Shown: positions 21,093 through 30,315, counted from the first letter of the stretch. The stretch: 64,000 bases of DNA from Methylobacterium sp. CB376 (GCF_029714205.1 NZ_CP121648.1:434001-498000), one strand, 5' to 3'. The notes: a model not told the origin generated them from the letters alone. Translations and numbers: made by a program.

Positions 21093-21659
21093 GTGAAGGT
21101 GATCGCCAGCTCGCTTCGCAAAGGCAACGTCGTCGAGAAGGACGGCCGCCTCTACGTGATCCTCTCCGCCGAGAACATCCATCCCGGCAAGGGCACCCCG
21201 GTCACGCAGCTCGACATGCGCCGCATCACCGACGGCGTGAAGGTCTCGGAGCGCTACCGCACCACCGAGCAGGTGGAGCGAGCCTTCGTGGAGGACCGGG
21301 AGCACACCTTCCTGTACAAGGACGGCGAGGGCTCCCACTTCATGAACCCGGAATCCTACGAGCAGGTGGCGGTCCCCGACGACGTCATCGGCGACCAGGC
21401 CGCCTACCTGCAGGAGGGCATGGCGGTGATGCTCTCGCTGCACAACGGCGTGCCGCTCGCCATCGAGCTGCCCCAGCGCGTGACCCTCGAGATCGTCGAG
21501 ACCGAGCCGGTCACCAAGGGCCAGACCGCCTCCTCGTCCTACAAGCCCGCCGTGCTCTCGAACGGCGTGCGCACCCTGGTGCCGCCCCACATCACCACGG
21601 GGACCCGCGTCGTCATCATGACCGCGGACGGTTCCTACGTGGAGCGCGCCAAGGACTGA
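21093..21659 (+). CDS. efp: Elongation factor P
   Basis: EF-P relieves ribosome stalling at polyproline. The protein is 188 aa with the normal three domains. The start is GTG at 21093 ([20 protein letters not shown]). The modified lysine is K33 in the loop HPGKGTPV of domain I. A lysine there, rather than an arginine, agrees with modification by the EpmA/EpmB pair encoded divergently 131 bp away. Domain III contains [20 protein letters not shown] and [14 protein letters not shown]. All three parts of the lysylation pathway visible in bacteria such as E. coli are adjacent here, except the hydroxylase EpmC, which is not seen. Confidence 0.98.
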   Translation: MKVIASSLRKGNVVEKDGRLYVILSAENIHPGKGTPVTQLDMRRITDGVKVSERYRTTEQVERAFVEDREHTFLYKDGEGSHFMNPESYEQVAVPDDVIGDQAAYLQEGMAVMLSLHNGVPLAIELPQRVTLEIVETEPVTKGQTASSSYKPAVLSNGVRTLVPPHITTGTRVVIMTADGSYVERAKD

Positions 21660-21669
21660 CCCGCCGGGG

Positions 21670-22758
21670 TCACTCGGCAGCCCCGTCGTAGCAGGATTGC
21701 GACAGGGCCACGGCCCGGGCCTGCTGCGCGGGGGACAGGGCGCCCTGCCCGGCGGCCTGCCACAGACCGTCCTCGCGCAGCCGTCCGAGCAGGCAGCGTG
21801 CCGCGGCCCGGCAGCGCGCGGGGCTGCCGCCCGCCACCGCGCAGGTCTGCGCGTAGTCGCGCCGGAAGCCCGCCTCGCCGGCCCGCGGATGCGGCCCGGT
21901 CAGAGCCGCCACGCCCGACAGGAGGGCGAGCAGCAGCGGCTGGTGCAGGAGGTAGATCCCGAGGCTGCGCCGCCCCGCCCCGGCGAGCAGCCGCGCCCCC
22001 CGCGAGGCCGGTCGCCACGCCCCGAGGCGCGACGCGGCGAGGCGGGGCCGGGCGATCCGCCCGAGGGCGACGCCCGCGAGCACGCAGCCGAACCAGGGGA
22101 TCATCGGCACGTAGTCGTTGGTGGCCGGCACCTCGGGGGCGAGGCCGAGGACGAGGAGCAGCGGCGCGGGAAGGACCCACGGCGCGGCGAGCGCCGGGGC
22201 GTCGAGGAGCGCCGGCGCGGCCAGGATCGCCGCCGACGCGGCCGCGACGAGCCACGGCGGCAGGCGCAGGGCCGGCAGGGCGAGCAGGCTCGACAGGGCG
22301 ATGCAGTGCAGGACCCCGAAGAAGATCCAGCTCTCCGGGAACAGGATCCGGGTGGCGAGCGAGATCCCCGCGGCGGCCGCCCCGATGCGCGCGAGCCGCC
22401 CCAGGAAGGGGCCGGGCCGGAAGACCTTGCCCTGGGCGAGGACGAGGCTCACGCCGGCGAGGACCAGGAAGCTCCCGGCGATCGCGTGCGCCGCCGCGCG
22501 GCCCGGCGGCGTCAGCGCGAGGTTCTCGGGCGTCAGCCGCAGGAAGCCGAGGTCCCAGGTGGCGTGGTAGAGCGCCATCGCGGCGAGCGCCGCCCCGCGC
22601 GCCGCGTCGATCACGGCGAGGCGGCCCGCCGCCGGGGCGGCCAGAAGGCGGCGAAGGGCCGCGACGGGGAAGCGGGGCAAGGGGGCCTCGGCTGCGTTCG
22701 GCGCGGCGCTCCTAGACGAGCCGCGGGCCGCGGTCGACCCCTGCGACATGCGGGCCAT
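21670..22758 (-). CDS. DUF1624 / heparan-alpha-glucosaminide N-acetyltransferase-like membrane protein
   Basis: This is a multi-spanning membrane protein of about 362 aa. The N-terminal LAVIDAARGAALAAMALYHA, with D and H of the family, and the following segments match the DUF1624/HGSNAT_cat type: roughly eight hydrophobic helices, YVPMIPWFGCVLAGVALG, and SLGIYLLHQPLLLALL. In this family an acyl group is moved across a membrane onto a sugar, but most bacterial members are untested. The last 90 residues (DYAQTCAVAGGSPARCRAA onward) form a soluble Cys-containing tail with four cysteines. The start is uncertain between 22758 (MARMSQG) and 22749. It converges on efp with 10 bp between stops. Confidence 0.78.
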   Translation of the reverse strand: MARMSQGSTAARGSSRSAAPNAAEAPLPRFPVAALRRLLAAPAAGRLAVIDAARGAALAAMALYHATWDLGFLRLTPENLALTPPGRAAAHAIAGSFLVLAGVSLVLAQGKVFRPGPFLGRLARIGAAAAGISLATRILFPESWIFFGVLHCIALSSLLALPALRLPPWLVAAASAAILAAPALLDAPALAAPWVLPAPLLLVLGLAPEVPATNDYVPMIPWFGCVLAGVALGRIARPRLAASRLGAWRPASRGARLLAGAGRRSLGIYLLHQPLLLALLSGVAALTGPHPRAGEAGFRRDYAQTCAVAGGSPARCRAAARCLLGRLREDGLWQAAGQGALSPAQQARAVALSQSCYDGAAE

Positions 22759-22995
22759 CGCCTGCGACACGAGCGCGCGGTTCCGCCGCGGGGCCCGCGC
22801 GGCGCGCGGGGGCGATGGCCAGCCGGGCCGCGTTCTGCCCGCCCGCCATGCAGGGCCGGCGCGGATGGCGCCCGATTCGGCCCGTTTCGCCCGGCGGCGG
22901 GCTGGATTAGGCGATGATTCGGGCTTCCCCGGAGTCATGACTTTGTTAAGCTCCCGGGTGAATCGCCGCGCGCGATTCGGTGTGGGTTGCTTACG

Positions 22996-23610
22996 ATGTC
23001 GGACGAAGTCGGTTCAGGCCCGCTCGGCCCAAGGCCGGGGAGCACGTTCGAGGCCAGCGCCAAGCGCGCCGCGGACGGCGAAGCGGACGCGCCGCTGGAC
23101 CTCGTCGAGATCAGCGGCCGCATCAAGTGGTTCGACGTCGCCAAGGGCTTCGGCTTCATCGTGCCGGACAGCGGCGCGCCCGACGTTCTGCTTCACGTGA
23201 CCTGCCTGCGGCGGGACGGGCACCAGAGCGCCAGCGAGGGCGCGCGCATCGTCGTGGAGGCGGTGCAGCGGGCGCGCGGCTGGCAGGCCTTCCGGGTGGT
23301 CTCCCTCGACCAGTCGACCGCCACGCACCCGGCCGAGCTGCCGATGCCGCGCACCCACGTGACCGTGGTGCCGACAAGCGGGCTCGAGACGGCGGTCGTG
23401 AAGTGGTTCAACCGCCTGCGCGGCTTCGGCTTCCTCAGCCGCGGCGAGGGCACGCCGGACATCTTCGTCCACATGGAGACCCTGCGCCGCTACGGCATCG
23501 CCGAATTGAAGCCCGGCGAGCGGGTGATGGTGCGCTACGGCGACGGCTCGAAGGGGCTGATGGCCGCCGAGGTGCGCCTCGCCGATGGCAGCCTGCCGGC
23601 CTCGCACTAG
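22996..23610 (+). CDS. Double cold-shock-domain protein
   Basis: The 204-aa protein has two cold shock domains joined by a linker. Domain 1 (about 39-105) contains GRIKWFDVAKGFGFIVPD and VLLHVTCL. Domain 2 (about 130-195) contains AVVKWFNRLRGFGFLSRG and DIFVHMETL. Both have RNP1-like motifs (KGFGFI, RGFGFL) and RNP2-like motifs, so RNA or single-stranded DNA binding is expected. The N-terminal 38 residues are unstructured. The start is ATG at 22996; a TTG nine bases upstream is in frame but less likely. The DUF192 gene starts 10 bp downstream. The double-CSD/DUF192 pairing is familiar in alphaproteobacteria. Confidence 0.92.
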   Translation: MSDEVGSGPLGPRPGSTFEASAKRAADGEADAPLDLVEISGRIKWFDVAKGFGFIVPDSGAPDVLLHVTCLRRDGHQSASEGARIVVEAVQRARGWQAFRVVSLDQSTATHPAELPMPRTHVTVVPTSGLETAVVKWFNRLRGFGFLSRGEGTPDIFVHMETLRRYGIAELKPGERVMVRYGDGSKGLMAAEVRLADGSLPASH

Positions 23611-23620
23611 CTCCCCGCCG

Positions 23621-24097
23621 ATGTCGCTCCGGTTCACGCGGCCCCACACCGCCGCGGCGCTCGCCGCCCTCGCCTTCGTGCTCACCCTCCTGGCCGCGCC
23701 CGTGCGGGCGGAGGGTCCGACCGAGCCGCTCTCCATCGTCTCGCGCAGCGGGCGCCACGCCTTCCAGGTCGAGGTGATGCGCGACGATGCGGGCCGCGCC
23801 CAGGGGCTGATGTTCCGCCGCAGCATGGCGCCGGACCACGGCATGCTGTTCGACTTCGCCCAGGTGGCGCCCGTCACCATGTGGATGAAGAACACCTACC
23901 TGCCCCTCGACATGCTGTTCATCCGCGCGGACGGGACGGTGTCGCGCATCGCCGCCGACACCGAGCCGCTCTCGACCCGGGTGATCCCGTCGGGCGGGCC
24001 GATCCTGGCCGTGCTCGAACTCAACGCCGGCACCGCCGCCAAGCTCGGAATCCGCGCGGGCGACAAGGTGGAGCACCCGCTCTTCAGGGGGCGCTGA
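23621..24097 (+). CDS. DUF192 family exported protein
   Basis: This is a 158-aa exported protein of the DUF192 family. MSLRFTRPHTAAALAALAFV begins a signal peptide that ends near PVRA (about residue 30). The DUF192 domain follows: FQVEVMRDDAGRAQGLMFRR, HGMLFDF, VTMWMKNTYLPLDMLFI, and the C-terminal AVLELNAGTAAKLGIRAGD. The start at 23621 is 10 bp after the cold-shock gene, so it is probably co-transcribed. The family's biochemical role is unknown. Export to the periplasm is an inference from the leader. Confidence 0.9.
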   Translation: MSLRFTRPHTAAALAALAFVLTLLAAPVRAEGPTEPLSIVSRSGRHAFQVEVMRDDAGRAQGLMFRRSMAPDHGMLFDFAQVAPVTMWMKNTYLPLDMLFIRADGTVSRIAADTEPLSTRVIPSGGPILAVLELNAGTAAKLGIRAGDKVEHPLFRGR

Positions 24098-24643
24098 GCG
24101 GGCGGGCTCGGCCGCCGCGGCGCGGGGCCGGACCGAGACCCGTCACCGGAGATGAGCCCGAGGCCGGGCTCGGACCTGCGCCGGGCCCCGGGCCCGGCAT
24201 CGGAACGCCACGCCCGCATCCCGGGCCGAAACCCTCGCCCCACGCGCCTTGGCGCGCGCTCCGGTTCCGCGCGGCGCTGACGTCGGCGCGACGCGTTCAA
24301 CCGCGGTGCGGTCACAATCGCAGGAAAGATGCGCGCCGCGCGTCGCGGTCCCATCCAGGGTTTTATACCCTCCCGGGGCATGATTCGAAGCTGAGCAAGC
24401 GGGCCGACCTCGCCGGGACCAGATCTCGCGATGACGGCCGCGACGCCGGAGACGCGCGACGACTTGCGCCCGGGACGAGAGGGCGCTCCTTTGACGACCT
24501 CCGCGGGTGATCTGGCGAAAGATTTTCTTCACTCTCATGACCCAGGGTCAGCGCGGCCGGGTGTTGGTTCCCTCGCCGAGTTCCGTCGGCGCTTCCAATC
24601 GTCGAGCCACGCCTCCGCCGCAGCGCGCTTGGGATCAGCAATC
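24098..24643. other. Intergenic region before receptor 4 (546 bp)
   Basis: I see no supported gene. A frame runs open into receptor 4 from 24431, but its added N-terminal 71 residues have no receptor character. A 7-bp hairpin (GAGCCCG-AGGC-CGGGCTC, 24154-24171) may end the DUF192 transcript, without a T run. The segment 24355-24385 (GGGTTTTATACCCTCCC) and 24515-24540 are locally AT-richer and could hold the receptor 4 promoter. No convincing -35/-10 pair was found. Confidence 0.4.
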
Positions 24644-26323
24644 ATGCAGCTATCGATCGGCAAGAAACTATCGTTGGCAGCCGCCCTCGGGATCACGCTG
24701 GTCTCGGGACTCGTGGCGAACCAGTGGGCCAGCGCCCAGCGCATCGCCGCGGCCAATGCCGCGGCGGGGCGCGAGCAGGTCATCCTGGACGGGATCCAGC
24801 AGGCGCGCCTGTCGCACGCCCAGATCCGGTCCGCCGCCCAGGACATCCTGGCGGCCGAGACGGCCGGCCAGCTGGCGCAAGCGACCGACCAGATCCGCGC
24901 ATCCCGGAATGCCGGGGTCGCGGCCCTGGACGAGCCGATCCGCATCGCGCTGCTGCCCGACGTGCTGCGCGAGCTCCAGACCAGCCTCGCGAGCTTCGCC
25001 GACCTCGCCACGGCGGGCGCCGCGGCGATCCGCTTCGAGGACGGGTCGCGCCGCCTGGACGCGAACAGGCTCGCGCAGCTCGCGGCCGAGCGGCAGCGGG
25101 TCGGCCTCAAGCTTGAGCAGGCCGGCAATGCCTCGGTGACGAACGCCCAGCGCTTCGCCACCGAGGCGCGCCTGAACACGGCCGCCACGGTGGAATCCGC
25201 GAACCTGATCGGGCTGGCGGTCGGCGGCACCGTCATCCTGGTCCTCATCGGCTCGGCGGTGTTCTCGGCGCGCTTCGTGGCCCGGCCGGTGCGGGACCTC
25301 TCCGCCTGCCTGGGCACCCTCGCGGCGGGGGATCTGCAGGTGGCGGTGCCGTTCACCGGGCGCGGCGACGAGCTCGGCGCGATGGCGGCGGCGGTTCAGG
25401 TCTTCAAGGAGACGATGCAGCGGGCGCGGGCGCTCGAGGAGGAGACCGCGCTGGCCAGGGCCGGGGCCGAGGAGCAGCGGCGCGCAACGATGCGGACCAT
25501 GGCCGAGCGCTTCGAGAGCGCGATGAGCGGGATCATCGGGGCCGTGACCGCGGCCGCGGCCGACCTGCGCGGCACGGCCGAGGCCATGGCCGGCACCGCT
25601 TCCGAGACCGCGGCGCAATCGGCCACCGTCGCGAGCGCCGCGCAGCAGGCGGCCAGCAACGTCGGCACCGTCGCGGCGGCCTCGGAGGAACTCGGCTCCT
25701 CCATCGCGGAGATCGGCCGCCAAGTGCAGAGTTCGGCGACCCTGTCGCGCAGCGCCGTCGAGGAATCCCGCCAATCCGCCGCCCTGGTGCAGGAGTTGAG
25801 CGCCGCCGCGCGGATCGGCGACGTGGTGGCGATGATCACCACGATCGCCGGCCAGACCAACCTTCTCGCGCTGAACGCGACGATCGAGGCGGCGCGGGCC
25901 GGCGAGGCCGGGCGCGGCTTCGCGGTGGTCGCCGCCGAGGTCAAGGAACTCGCCAACCAGACCGCCAAGGCCACCGACGAGATCGGATCGCAGATCGGCC
26001 GCATCCAGACCTCGACCGGCGAGGCCGTGGCGGCCATCGACGCGATCTCCTCGCGCATCCGGGAGATCAGCGGCGTCGCCTCCGGGATCGCCGCCGCGGT
26101 GGAGCAGCAGGGCGCGGCGACCCAGGAGATCGTGCGCAACGTGACCCAGGCGGCTGCCGGCACCGGCGAGGTCACCGCGAACATCACCGGGGTCGCCCAC
26201 GCCGCCGAGGCGACGGGCGAGGCGGCGAACCGCGTCCTCGCCTCGGCCTCCACCCTCTCGCAGCAATCCGCGCAGCTGTCCCACGAGGTCGGCCGCTTCC
26301 TGGAGACGCTGCGGGCGGCCTGA
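24644..26323 (+). CDS. Methyl-accepting chemotaxis protein (receptor 4)
   Basis: This is a transmembrane chemoreceptor of 559 aa. ATG at 24644 ([20 protein letters not shown]) is chosen because TM1 follows at once. A periplasmic helical sensor of about 160 aa ([20 protein letters not shown]) has 4HB_MCP character. TM2 lies near 186-215, then HAMP ([19 protein letters not shown]) and the coiled coil with tip [20 protein letters not shown] near 396-422. The segment [15 protein letters not shown] just before the tip is one residue shorter than the aligned segment in receptors 1-3, so one codon has been lost in a coiled coil. It ends RFLETLRAA and stands alone, convergent with the GGCT-like gene. 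Confidence 0.93.
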   Translation: MQLSIGKKLSLAAALGITLVSGLVANQWASAQRIAAANAAAGREQVILDGIQQARLSHAQIRSAAQDILAAETAGQLAQATDQIRASRNAGVAALDEPIRIALLPDVLRELQTSLASFADLATAGAAAIRFEDGSRRLDANRLAQLAAERQRVGLKLEQAGNASVTNAQRFATEARLNTAATVESANLIGLAVGGTVILVLIGSAVFSARFVARPVRDLSACLGTLAAGDLQVAVPFTGRGDELGAMAAAVQVFKETMQRARALEEETALARAGAEEQRRATMRTMAERFESAMSGIIGAVTAAAADLRGTAEAMAGTASETAAQSATVASAAQQAASNVGTVAAASEELGSSIAEIGRQVQSSATLSRSAVEESRQSAALVQELSAAARIGDVVAMITTIAGQTNLLALNATIEAARAGEAGRGFAVVAAEVKELANQTAKATDEIGSQIGRIQTSTGEAVAAIDAISSRIREISGVASGIAAAVEQQGAATQEIVRNVTQAAAGTGEVTANITGVAHAAEATGEAANRVLASASTLSQQSAQLSHEVGRFLETLRAA

Positions 26324-26337
26324 CCCCGCGCCGCGCC

Positions 26338-26754
26338 TCAGCGGCCGAGCGCGGCGAGGCCGCGGCAGTAGCTCTCCGGCAGCCCCGCCTGCCGGGCCGC
26401 GGCGATCACCCCCTCCAGGTAGCCCGGCCGCGGCACGCCGCCCTGGCCGCGCCCGAGATAGATCAGGGCGCGGCGCACCCCCTCCCCGGTCACCACCGGC
26501 TGCTGCGCCTTGACGTAGAGGCCGCTCGCCACCCCCTCGTAGCGGTCGAGGGCCGGCACGTCGGAGAGGGCGAGGTCCCAGACGAGCCCCCAGACGGTGG
26601 CGCCGGGATCGCGCGTCACCGAGGCGTAGCCCTCGCGCATGATGACGAGGCGGTGGCGGTGGAGGCGCCCGATGCCCCGCGGCGTGGAGGCGGGGCAGCG
26701 CCGGGCCATCGCGGCCCGGTCCATGTTGGAGCCGTACGCGAAGTAGAGCGGCAC
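26338..26754 (-). CDS. Gamma-glutamylcyclotransferase-like protein (AIG2/GGCT fold)
   Basis: The 138-aa protein begins MPLYFAYGSNMDRAAMARRC. The YGSN motif (7-10) binds the gamma-glutamyl moiety in this fold. The glutamate of LDRYEGVASGLY fits the catalytic acid. The family includes gamma-glutamylcyclotransferases and gamma-glutamylamine cyclotransferases; the exact substrate cannot be told. It begins 13 bp after the pccA-like gene stop, so it is the second gene of that operon. In many alphaproteobacteria an AIG2-like gene accompanies the propionyl-CoA carboxylase alpha gene, so the link may be functional, but this is unproven. Confidence 0.87.
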   Translation of the reverse strand: MPLYFAYGSNMDRAAMARRCPASTPRGIGRLHRHRLVIMREGYASVTRDPGATVWGLVWDLALSDVPALDRYEGVASGLYVKAQQPVVTGEGVRRALIYLGRGQGGVPRPGYLEGVIAAARQAGLPESYCRGLAALGR

Positions 26755-26767
26755 GGCGGGTCCGGTC

Positions 26768-28783
26768 TCAGGCGAATTCCAGGATCACGGCATCGACCGC
26801 GAGGCTGTCGCCCTCCTTGGCCTGGATGGTCTGCACCGTGGCGTCGCGCTCGGCCCGCAGCACGTTCTCCATCTTCATCGCCTCGACGATGGCGAGCGGC
26901 TCGCCCGCCTTCACCTCCTGGCCGGGCGCGACCATGATGCTCTTCACGAGGCCCGGCATCGGGCAGAGCAGCTGCTTGCCCGAGCCGCCGACCTCCTTGA
27001 CCGGCATCAGGGCGGCGAGTTCGGCCTCGCGGCGGGTGTAGACCCGGGCCTCGGCCGCCGCGCCCGCATGCTGCAGGAAGACGCCGTTGAGGAGCGGGCG
27101 CACCTGCACGGCCGCCCGGGCCCCGCCGATCGTCCCGGTCCAGACCGGATCGCCCGGGCGCCAGTCGCTCTCGAGCGGCCAGGTCGTGCCGTCCGCGAAG
27201 GCGACCGCCGTCGCCCCGACCGGGGCCGCCGCGGAGGTCTCGACCGTCGCCTCGAAGCGCTGGTCGCCGAGCCAGACCACCCGGTCGCGCTCGAAGCGCA
27301 GGTGCCCCGGGTCGCGCATCTGGCCCGAGATGCCGCGCTTGCGCTCGTTGAGCATGTGGTCGATCGCCGCCGCCACCGCGGCCATGCGCAGGGCCACCTT
27401 CCCGGCGGGCCGGGGCGCCTCGAAGCCGCCGGGGAATTCCTCCGCGATGAAGCCGGTCGAGAGGCGGCCCTCCTGCCAGCGCGGATGCTGCATCAGGGCG
27501 GAGAGGAACGGGATGTTGTGCCGGATGCCGTCGATCGCGAAGGCGTCGAGGGCCTGGGCCTGCGCGCCGATCGCCTCGGCGCGGGTCGGCGCCCAGCTGA
27601 CCAGCTTGGCGATCATCGGGTCGTAGTGGATCGCGATCTCGCTCCCCTCCTCGACGCCGGTGTCGTTGCGGATCGTCGCGGCGCCCAGCGCCCCCTCGGC
27701 CGGCGGCCGGTAGGTGGTGAGCCGGCCGATCGAGGGCAGGAAGTTGCGGGTCGGGTCCTCGGCGTAGACGCGGCTCTCGACCGCCCAGCCGTTCAGCTTC
27801 ACGTCCGCCTGGGAGAGCGGCAGCCTCTCGCCGGCCGCGACCCGGATCATCAACTCGACGAGGTCGAGGCCGGTGATCATCTCGGTCACCGGGTGCTCGA
27901 CCTGCAGCCGGGTGTTCATCTCCAGGAAGTAGAAGGACTTGTCCTGGCCGGCGACGAACTCGACGGTCCCGGCGGAATCGTAGTTCACCGCCTTGGCGAG
28001 GGCGACCGCCTGCTCGCCCATCTTGCGGCGGGTCGCCTCGTCGAGGAGGGGCGAGGGCGCCTCCTCGATGACCTTCTGGTTGCGGCGCTGGATCGAGCAC
28101 TCGCGCTCGCCCAGGTAGATCACGTTGCCGTGCTTGTCGCCGATGACCTGGATCTCGATGTGACGCGGATCGGTGATGAATTTCTCGACGAAGACGCGGT
28201 CGTCGCCGAAGGAGGAGGCCGCCTCCGAGCGGGCGCGGGCGAAGCCCTCCGCTACCTCCTCGGCCGAGTGGGCGATGCGCATGCCCTTGCCGCCGCCGCC
28301 CGCCGAGGCCTTGATCATCACCGGGTAGCCGATCTCATCGGCGATCCGGACGGCGTGCGCGGGATCCTCGATCACGCCGAGGAAGCCCGGCACCGTCGAG
28401 ACCTCGGCGGCGGAGGCCGCCTTCTTGGACTCGATCTTGTCGCCCATCGCGGCGATCGCGCCGGGATTGGGACCGATGAAGACGATCCCGGCCTCGGCCA
28501 GGGCCTTCGGAAAGGCCTCGCGCTCGGAGAGGAAGCCGTAGCCCGGATGCACCGCCTGGGCGCCGGTCTGCCGGCAGGCCGCGATGATCTTCTCGATCAC
28601 CAGGTAGGATTGCGCGGCGGGCGCCGGCCCGATCGCGACGGCCTCGTCGGCCATCGCCACGTGCACGGCGTCGCGGTCGGCGTCGGAATAGACCGCGACC
28701 GTCTTGATCCCCATCCGGCGCGCCGTCTTGATGATGCGGCAGGCGATCTCGCCCCGGTTTGCGATCAGGATCTTGTCGAACAT
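26768..28783 (-). CDS. pccA: Propionyl-CoA carboxylase alpha subunit (biotin carboxylase + BCCP)
   Basis: This biotin-dependent carboxylase subunit (671 aa) carboxylates biotin with ATP and bicarbonate. Biotin carboxylase occupies residues 1-445: MFDKILIANRGEIACRIIKT, the ATP-grasp loop KASAGGGGKGMRIAHS, EMNTRLQVEHPVTE, and the catalytic region NGWAVESRVYAEDP. A BT domain and linker follow to about 595. The biotinyl domain ends the protein with EAMKMEN, whose lysine is K637. The domain set matches PccA of the ethylmalonyl-CoA pathway organisms, where propionyl-CoA is carboxylated to methylmalonyl-CoA. Acetyl- or methylcrotonyl-CoA carboxylases share it, so the substrate is inferred. The start is ATG at 28783. 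The beta subunit is not nearby. Confidence 0.9.
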   Translation of the reverse strand: MFDKILIANRGEIACRIIKTARRMGIKTVAVYSDADRDAVHVAMADEAVAIGPAPAAQSYLVIEKIIAACRQTGAQAVHPGYGFLSEREAFPKALAEAGIVFIGPNPGAIAAMGDKIESKKAASAAEVSTVPGFLGVIEDPAHAVRIADEIGYPVMIKASAGGGGKGMRIAHSAEEVAEGFARARSEAASSFGDDRVFVEKFITDPRHIEIQVIGDKHGNVIYLGERECSIQRRNQKVIEEAPSPLLDEATRRKMGEQAVALAKAVNYDSAGTVEFVAGQDKSFYFLEMNTRLQVEHPVTEMITGLDLVELMIRVAAGERLPLSQADVKLNGWAVESRVYAEDPTRNFLPSIGRLTTYRPPAEGALGAATIRNDTGVEEGSEIAIHYDPMIAKLVSWAPTRAEAIGAQAQALDAFAIDGIRHNIPFLSALMQHPRWQEGRLSTGFIAEEFPGGFEAPRPAGKVALRMAAVAAAIDHMLNERKRGISGQMRDPGHLRFERDRVVWLGDQRFEATVETSAAAPVGATAVAFADGTTWPLESDWRPGDPVWTGTIGGARAAVQVRPLLNGVFLQHAGAAAEARVYTRREAELAALMPVKEVGGSGKQLLCPMPGLVKSIMVAPGQEVKAGEPLAIVEAMKMENVLRAERDATVQTIQAKEGDSLAVDAVILEFA

Positions 28784-28936
28784 CGAAGCGCGCACTCGAG
28801 CCGTGGGAAGGATGAGACCGGGGCGTCAACGCCCAAGCTCAATTCCCGTTAAAGCATCGGCGCGCGCCGCGAAAGCAGCGAAAAGGATGGGGCGGTGGCG
28901 GCGCGCCCCCTCCCTCCGGCCTAGCCCGGGGCCCGG

Positions 28937-29377
28937 TCAGGCGGCGAGGGCGGGCCGCGGCGCCGGCTCCTCGGCGAGGGCGCGCAGGCGGTTGGCGCTG
29001 AGCGCGAAGGCCACCAGGGCCGGGTCGGCGGAGTGCGCCTCGCGCACCACCTCGACGGCGATGCGGGCGCCGGTCGCGGTCGGGCCCGTGCCGCAGCACA
29101 GGGAGGCGCAGAGCCAGCGCGCCGTCTCGGCGTCGACGTAGCCGGTCGGGCGCTCGCCCCAGACCGCGAGGTCGACCACGGCGCTGACCAGGAAGTCGGC
29201 GAAGTCGGCATCCGCGCCCGGCACCGCCCGGTCGAGGGCGATCAGCATGTCGGCCTCCTCGCGGCTGCCGAGCCCCTCGGGGAGGATCGTGCGGGCCAGT
29301 TCGCGCACGTCGCCCGGCCCGATCTCACCCTTCGCGACCATACGGTTACAGAAATCCTGCAGCGAGAACTTGATCAT
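28937..29377 (-). CDS. Conserved hypothetical protein
   Basis: I do not recognise this 146-aa protein. It begins MIKFSLQDFCNRMVAKGEIG at 29377 and looks entirely alpha-helical and acidic. A run DVRELARTILPEGLGSREEA is followed by DMLIALDRAVPGADADFADF and a Cys-containing patch, WLCASLCCGTGPTATG. It has no signal peptide or membrane segment. It is a single gene between pccA and the L,D-transpeptidase gene on the same strand, with gaps of 153 and 161 bp. Codon usage matches the rest of the window, so it is very likely real. The upstream gap carries two adjacent inverted repeats that may control it. Confidence 0.75.
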   Translation of the reverse strand: MIKFSLQDFCNRMVAKGEIGPGDVRELARTILPEGLGSREEADMLIALDRAVPGADADFADFLVSAVVDLAVWGERPTGYVDAETARWLCASLCCGTGPTATGARIAVEVVREAHSADPALVAFALSANRLRALAEEPAPRPALAA

Positions 29378-29442
29378 CTGTCGTGCCTCCCCGGCTTTTT
29401 TGGATGCCGGTGCTTGTCCCTGCGTGAGAAGGACTATGCACG

Positions 29443-29495
29443 CCGGTGATCCGCTCACCGGTTAACGCCTGAATCTGAATCAGCGTTCAGGTTAA
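29443..29495. promoter_or_regulatory. Two abutting inverted repeats upstream of the hypothetical gene
   Basis: CCGGTGA-N5-TCACCGG (29443-29461) is followed directly by TTAACgcCTGAA ... TTCAGGTTAA (29462-29495). The second is AT-rich, unlike its surroundings. They lie between the L,D-transpeptidase stop and the hypothetical gene start (both minus strand). They could be an operator, a terminator, or both. Confidence 0.4.
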
Positions 29496-29538
29496 GCTTG
29501 AGCAAGGAGGCAGCGTTGCGAGAATCTTGCGGGCCGGC

Positions 29539-30123
29539 TCAGCGCACGATGACCTTCGCGTCGGACGCGACGCGGTTGGAGAGGTCGACCACGTCGATGT
29601 TGCGCATGCGGATGCAGCCCGAGGAGGCGGCCTGCCCGATCCGCTCCGGCTCGTTGGTGCCGTGGATGCGGTAGAGCGTGTCCCGGGCGCCGTCCGCGAG
29701 GTAGAGGGCGCGGGCGCCGAGCGGGTTGGCCGGCCCGCCCTTCATCGGGTGGACGTGCGGCCAGCGCCTGACCATCTCGGCCGGCGGGTTCCAGTCGGGC
29801 CACGCCGCCTTGCGGAAGACCCGGGCGGTGCCGGTCCAGCCGTAGGCCTCGTCGCCCACGGTGACGCCGTACCGGATGGCCTTGCGCTCGGGCAGGACGA
29901 AGTAGAGCTGGCGCTCCCTCGTCTCGACCACGATGGTGCCGGGGGGCTCGCCGGTCGGGTCGTCGATCAGGTAGCGGGCGAAGCGCGGATCGGTCTCCCC
30001 GTCCGGCACCATCGCCATCCAGGCCGCGTCCTGCGCCGAGAGCGTCGGGTCGGGGATGCTCTTGTAGCTGCAGCCCGACAGGAGCGCGGCGGTGAGGACG
30101 AGGGCGGGGACGGGGCGGCGCAT
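29539..30123 (-). CDS. L,D-transpeptidase family lipoprotein
   Basis: This is a YkuD-type L,D-transpeptidase of 194 aa. MRRPVPALVLTAALLSGCSY is a lipoprotein signal with the lipobox LSGC, so the mature enzyme would be anchored in a membrane facing the periplasm. The catalytic domain holds IVVETRERQLYFVLP, the histidine motif YRIHGTNEPERIGQ, and SSGCIRMRNIDVVDL with nucleophile C170. Such enzymes make 3-3 cross-links in peptidoglycan or attach outer-membrane proteins to it. The start at 30123 is chosen for the lipoprotein leader; an upstream in-frame start would spoil it. It is divergent from the HDAC-family gene. Confidence 0.92.
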   Translation of the reverse strand: MRRPVPALVLTAALLSGCSYKSIPDPTLSAQDAAWMAMVPDGETDPRFARYLIDDPTGEPPGTIVVETRERQLYFVLPERKAIRYGVTVGDEAYGWTGTARVFRKAAWPDWNPPAEMVRRWPHVHPMKGGPANPLGARALYLADGARDTLYRIHGTNEPERIGQAASSGCIRMRNIDVVDLSNRVASDAKVIVR

Positions 30124-30315
30124 GGGATCGATCCGGATTTCGGCCAGCCTGTTCGCGTCATGGTTGACCAATGCTTACGATTAGCCCCCCGCTGCTCATC
30201 CGCGAAGGCGGCGCCCCGCCCGCCCGCACGATTGACGGCGCGTGTTGCGTCGCGGTCAGCCTCCTGCCACGGTGGAGGGACCAGACAGGGAGGGGCCCCG
30301 CGGGCCGAACCAGGC

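Noticed and set aside
24431..24643. N-terminal extension of receptor 4
   Set aside because: The extra 71 residues would precede the signal-anchor helix, which must be near the N-terminus, so the start at 24644 is preferred.
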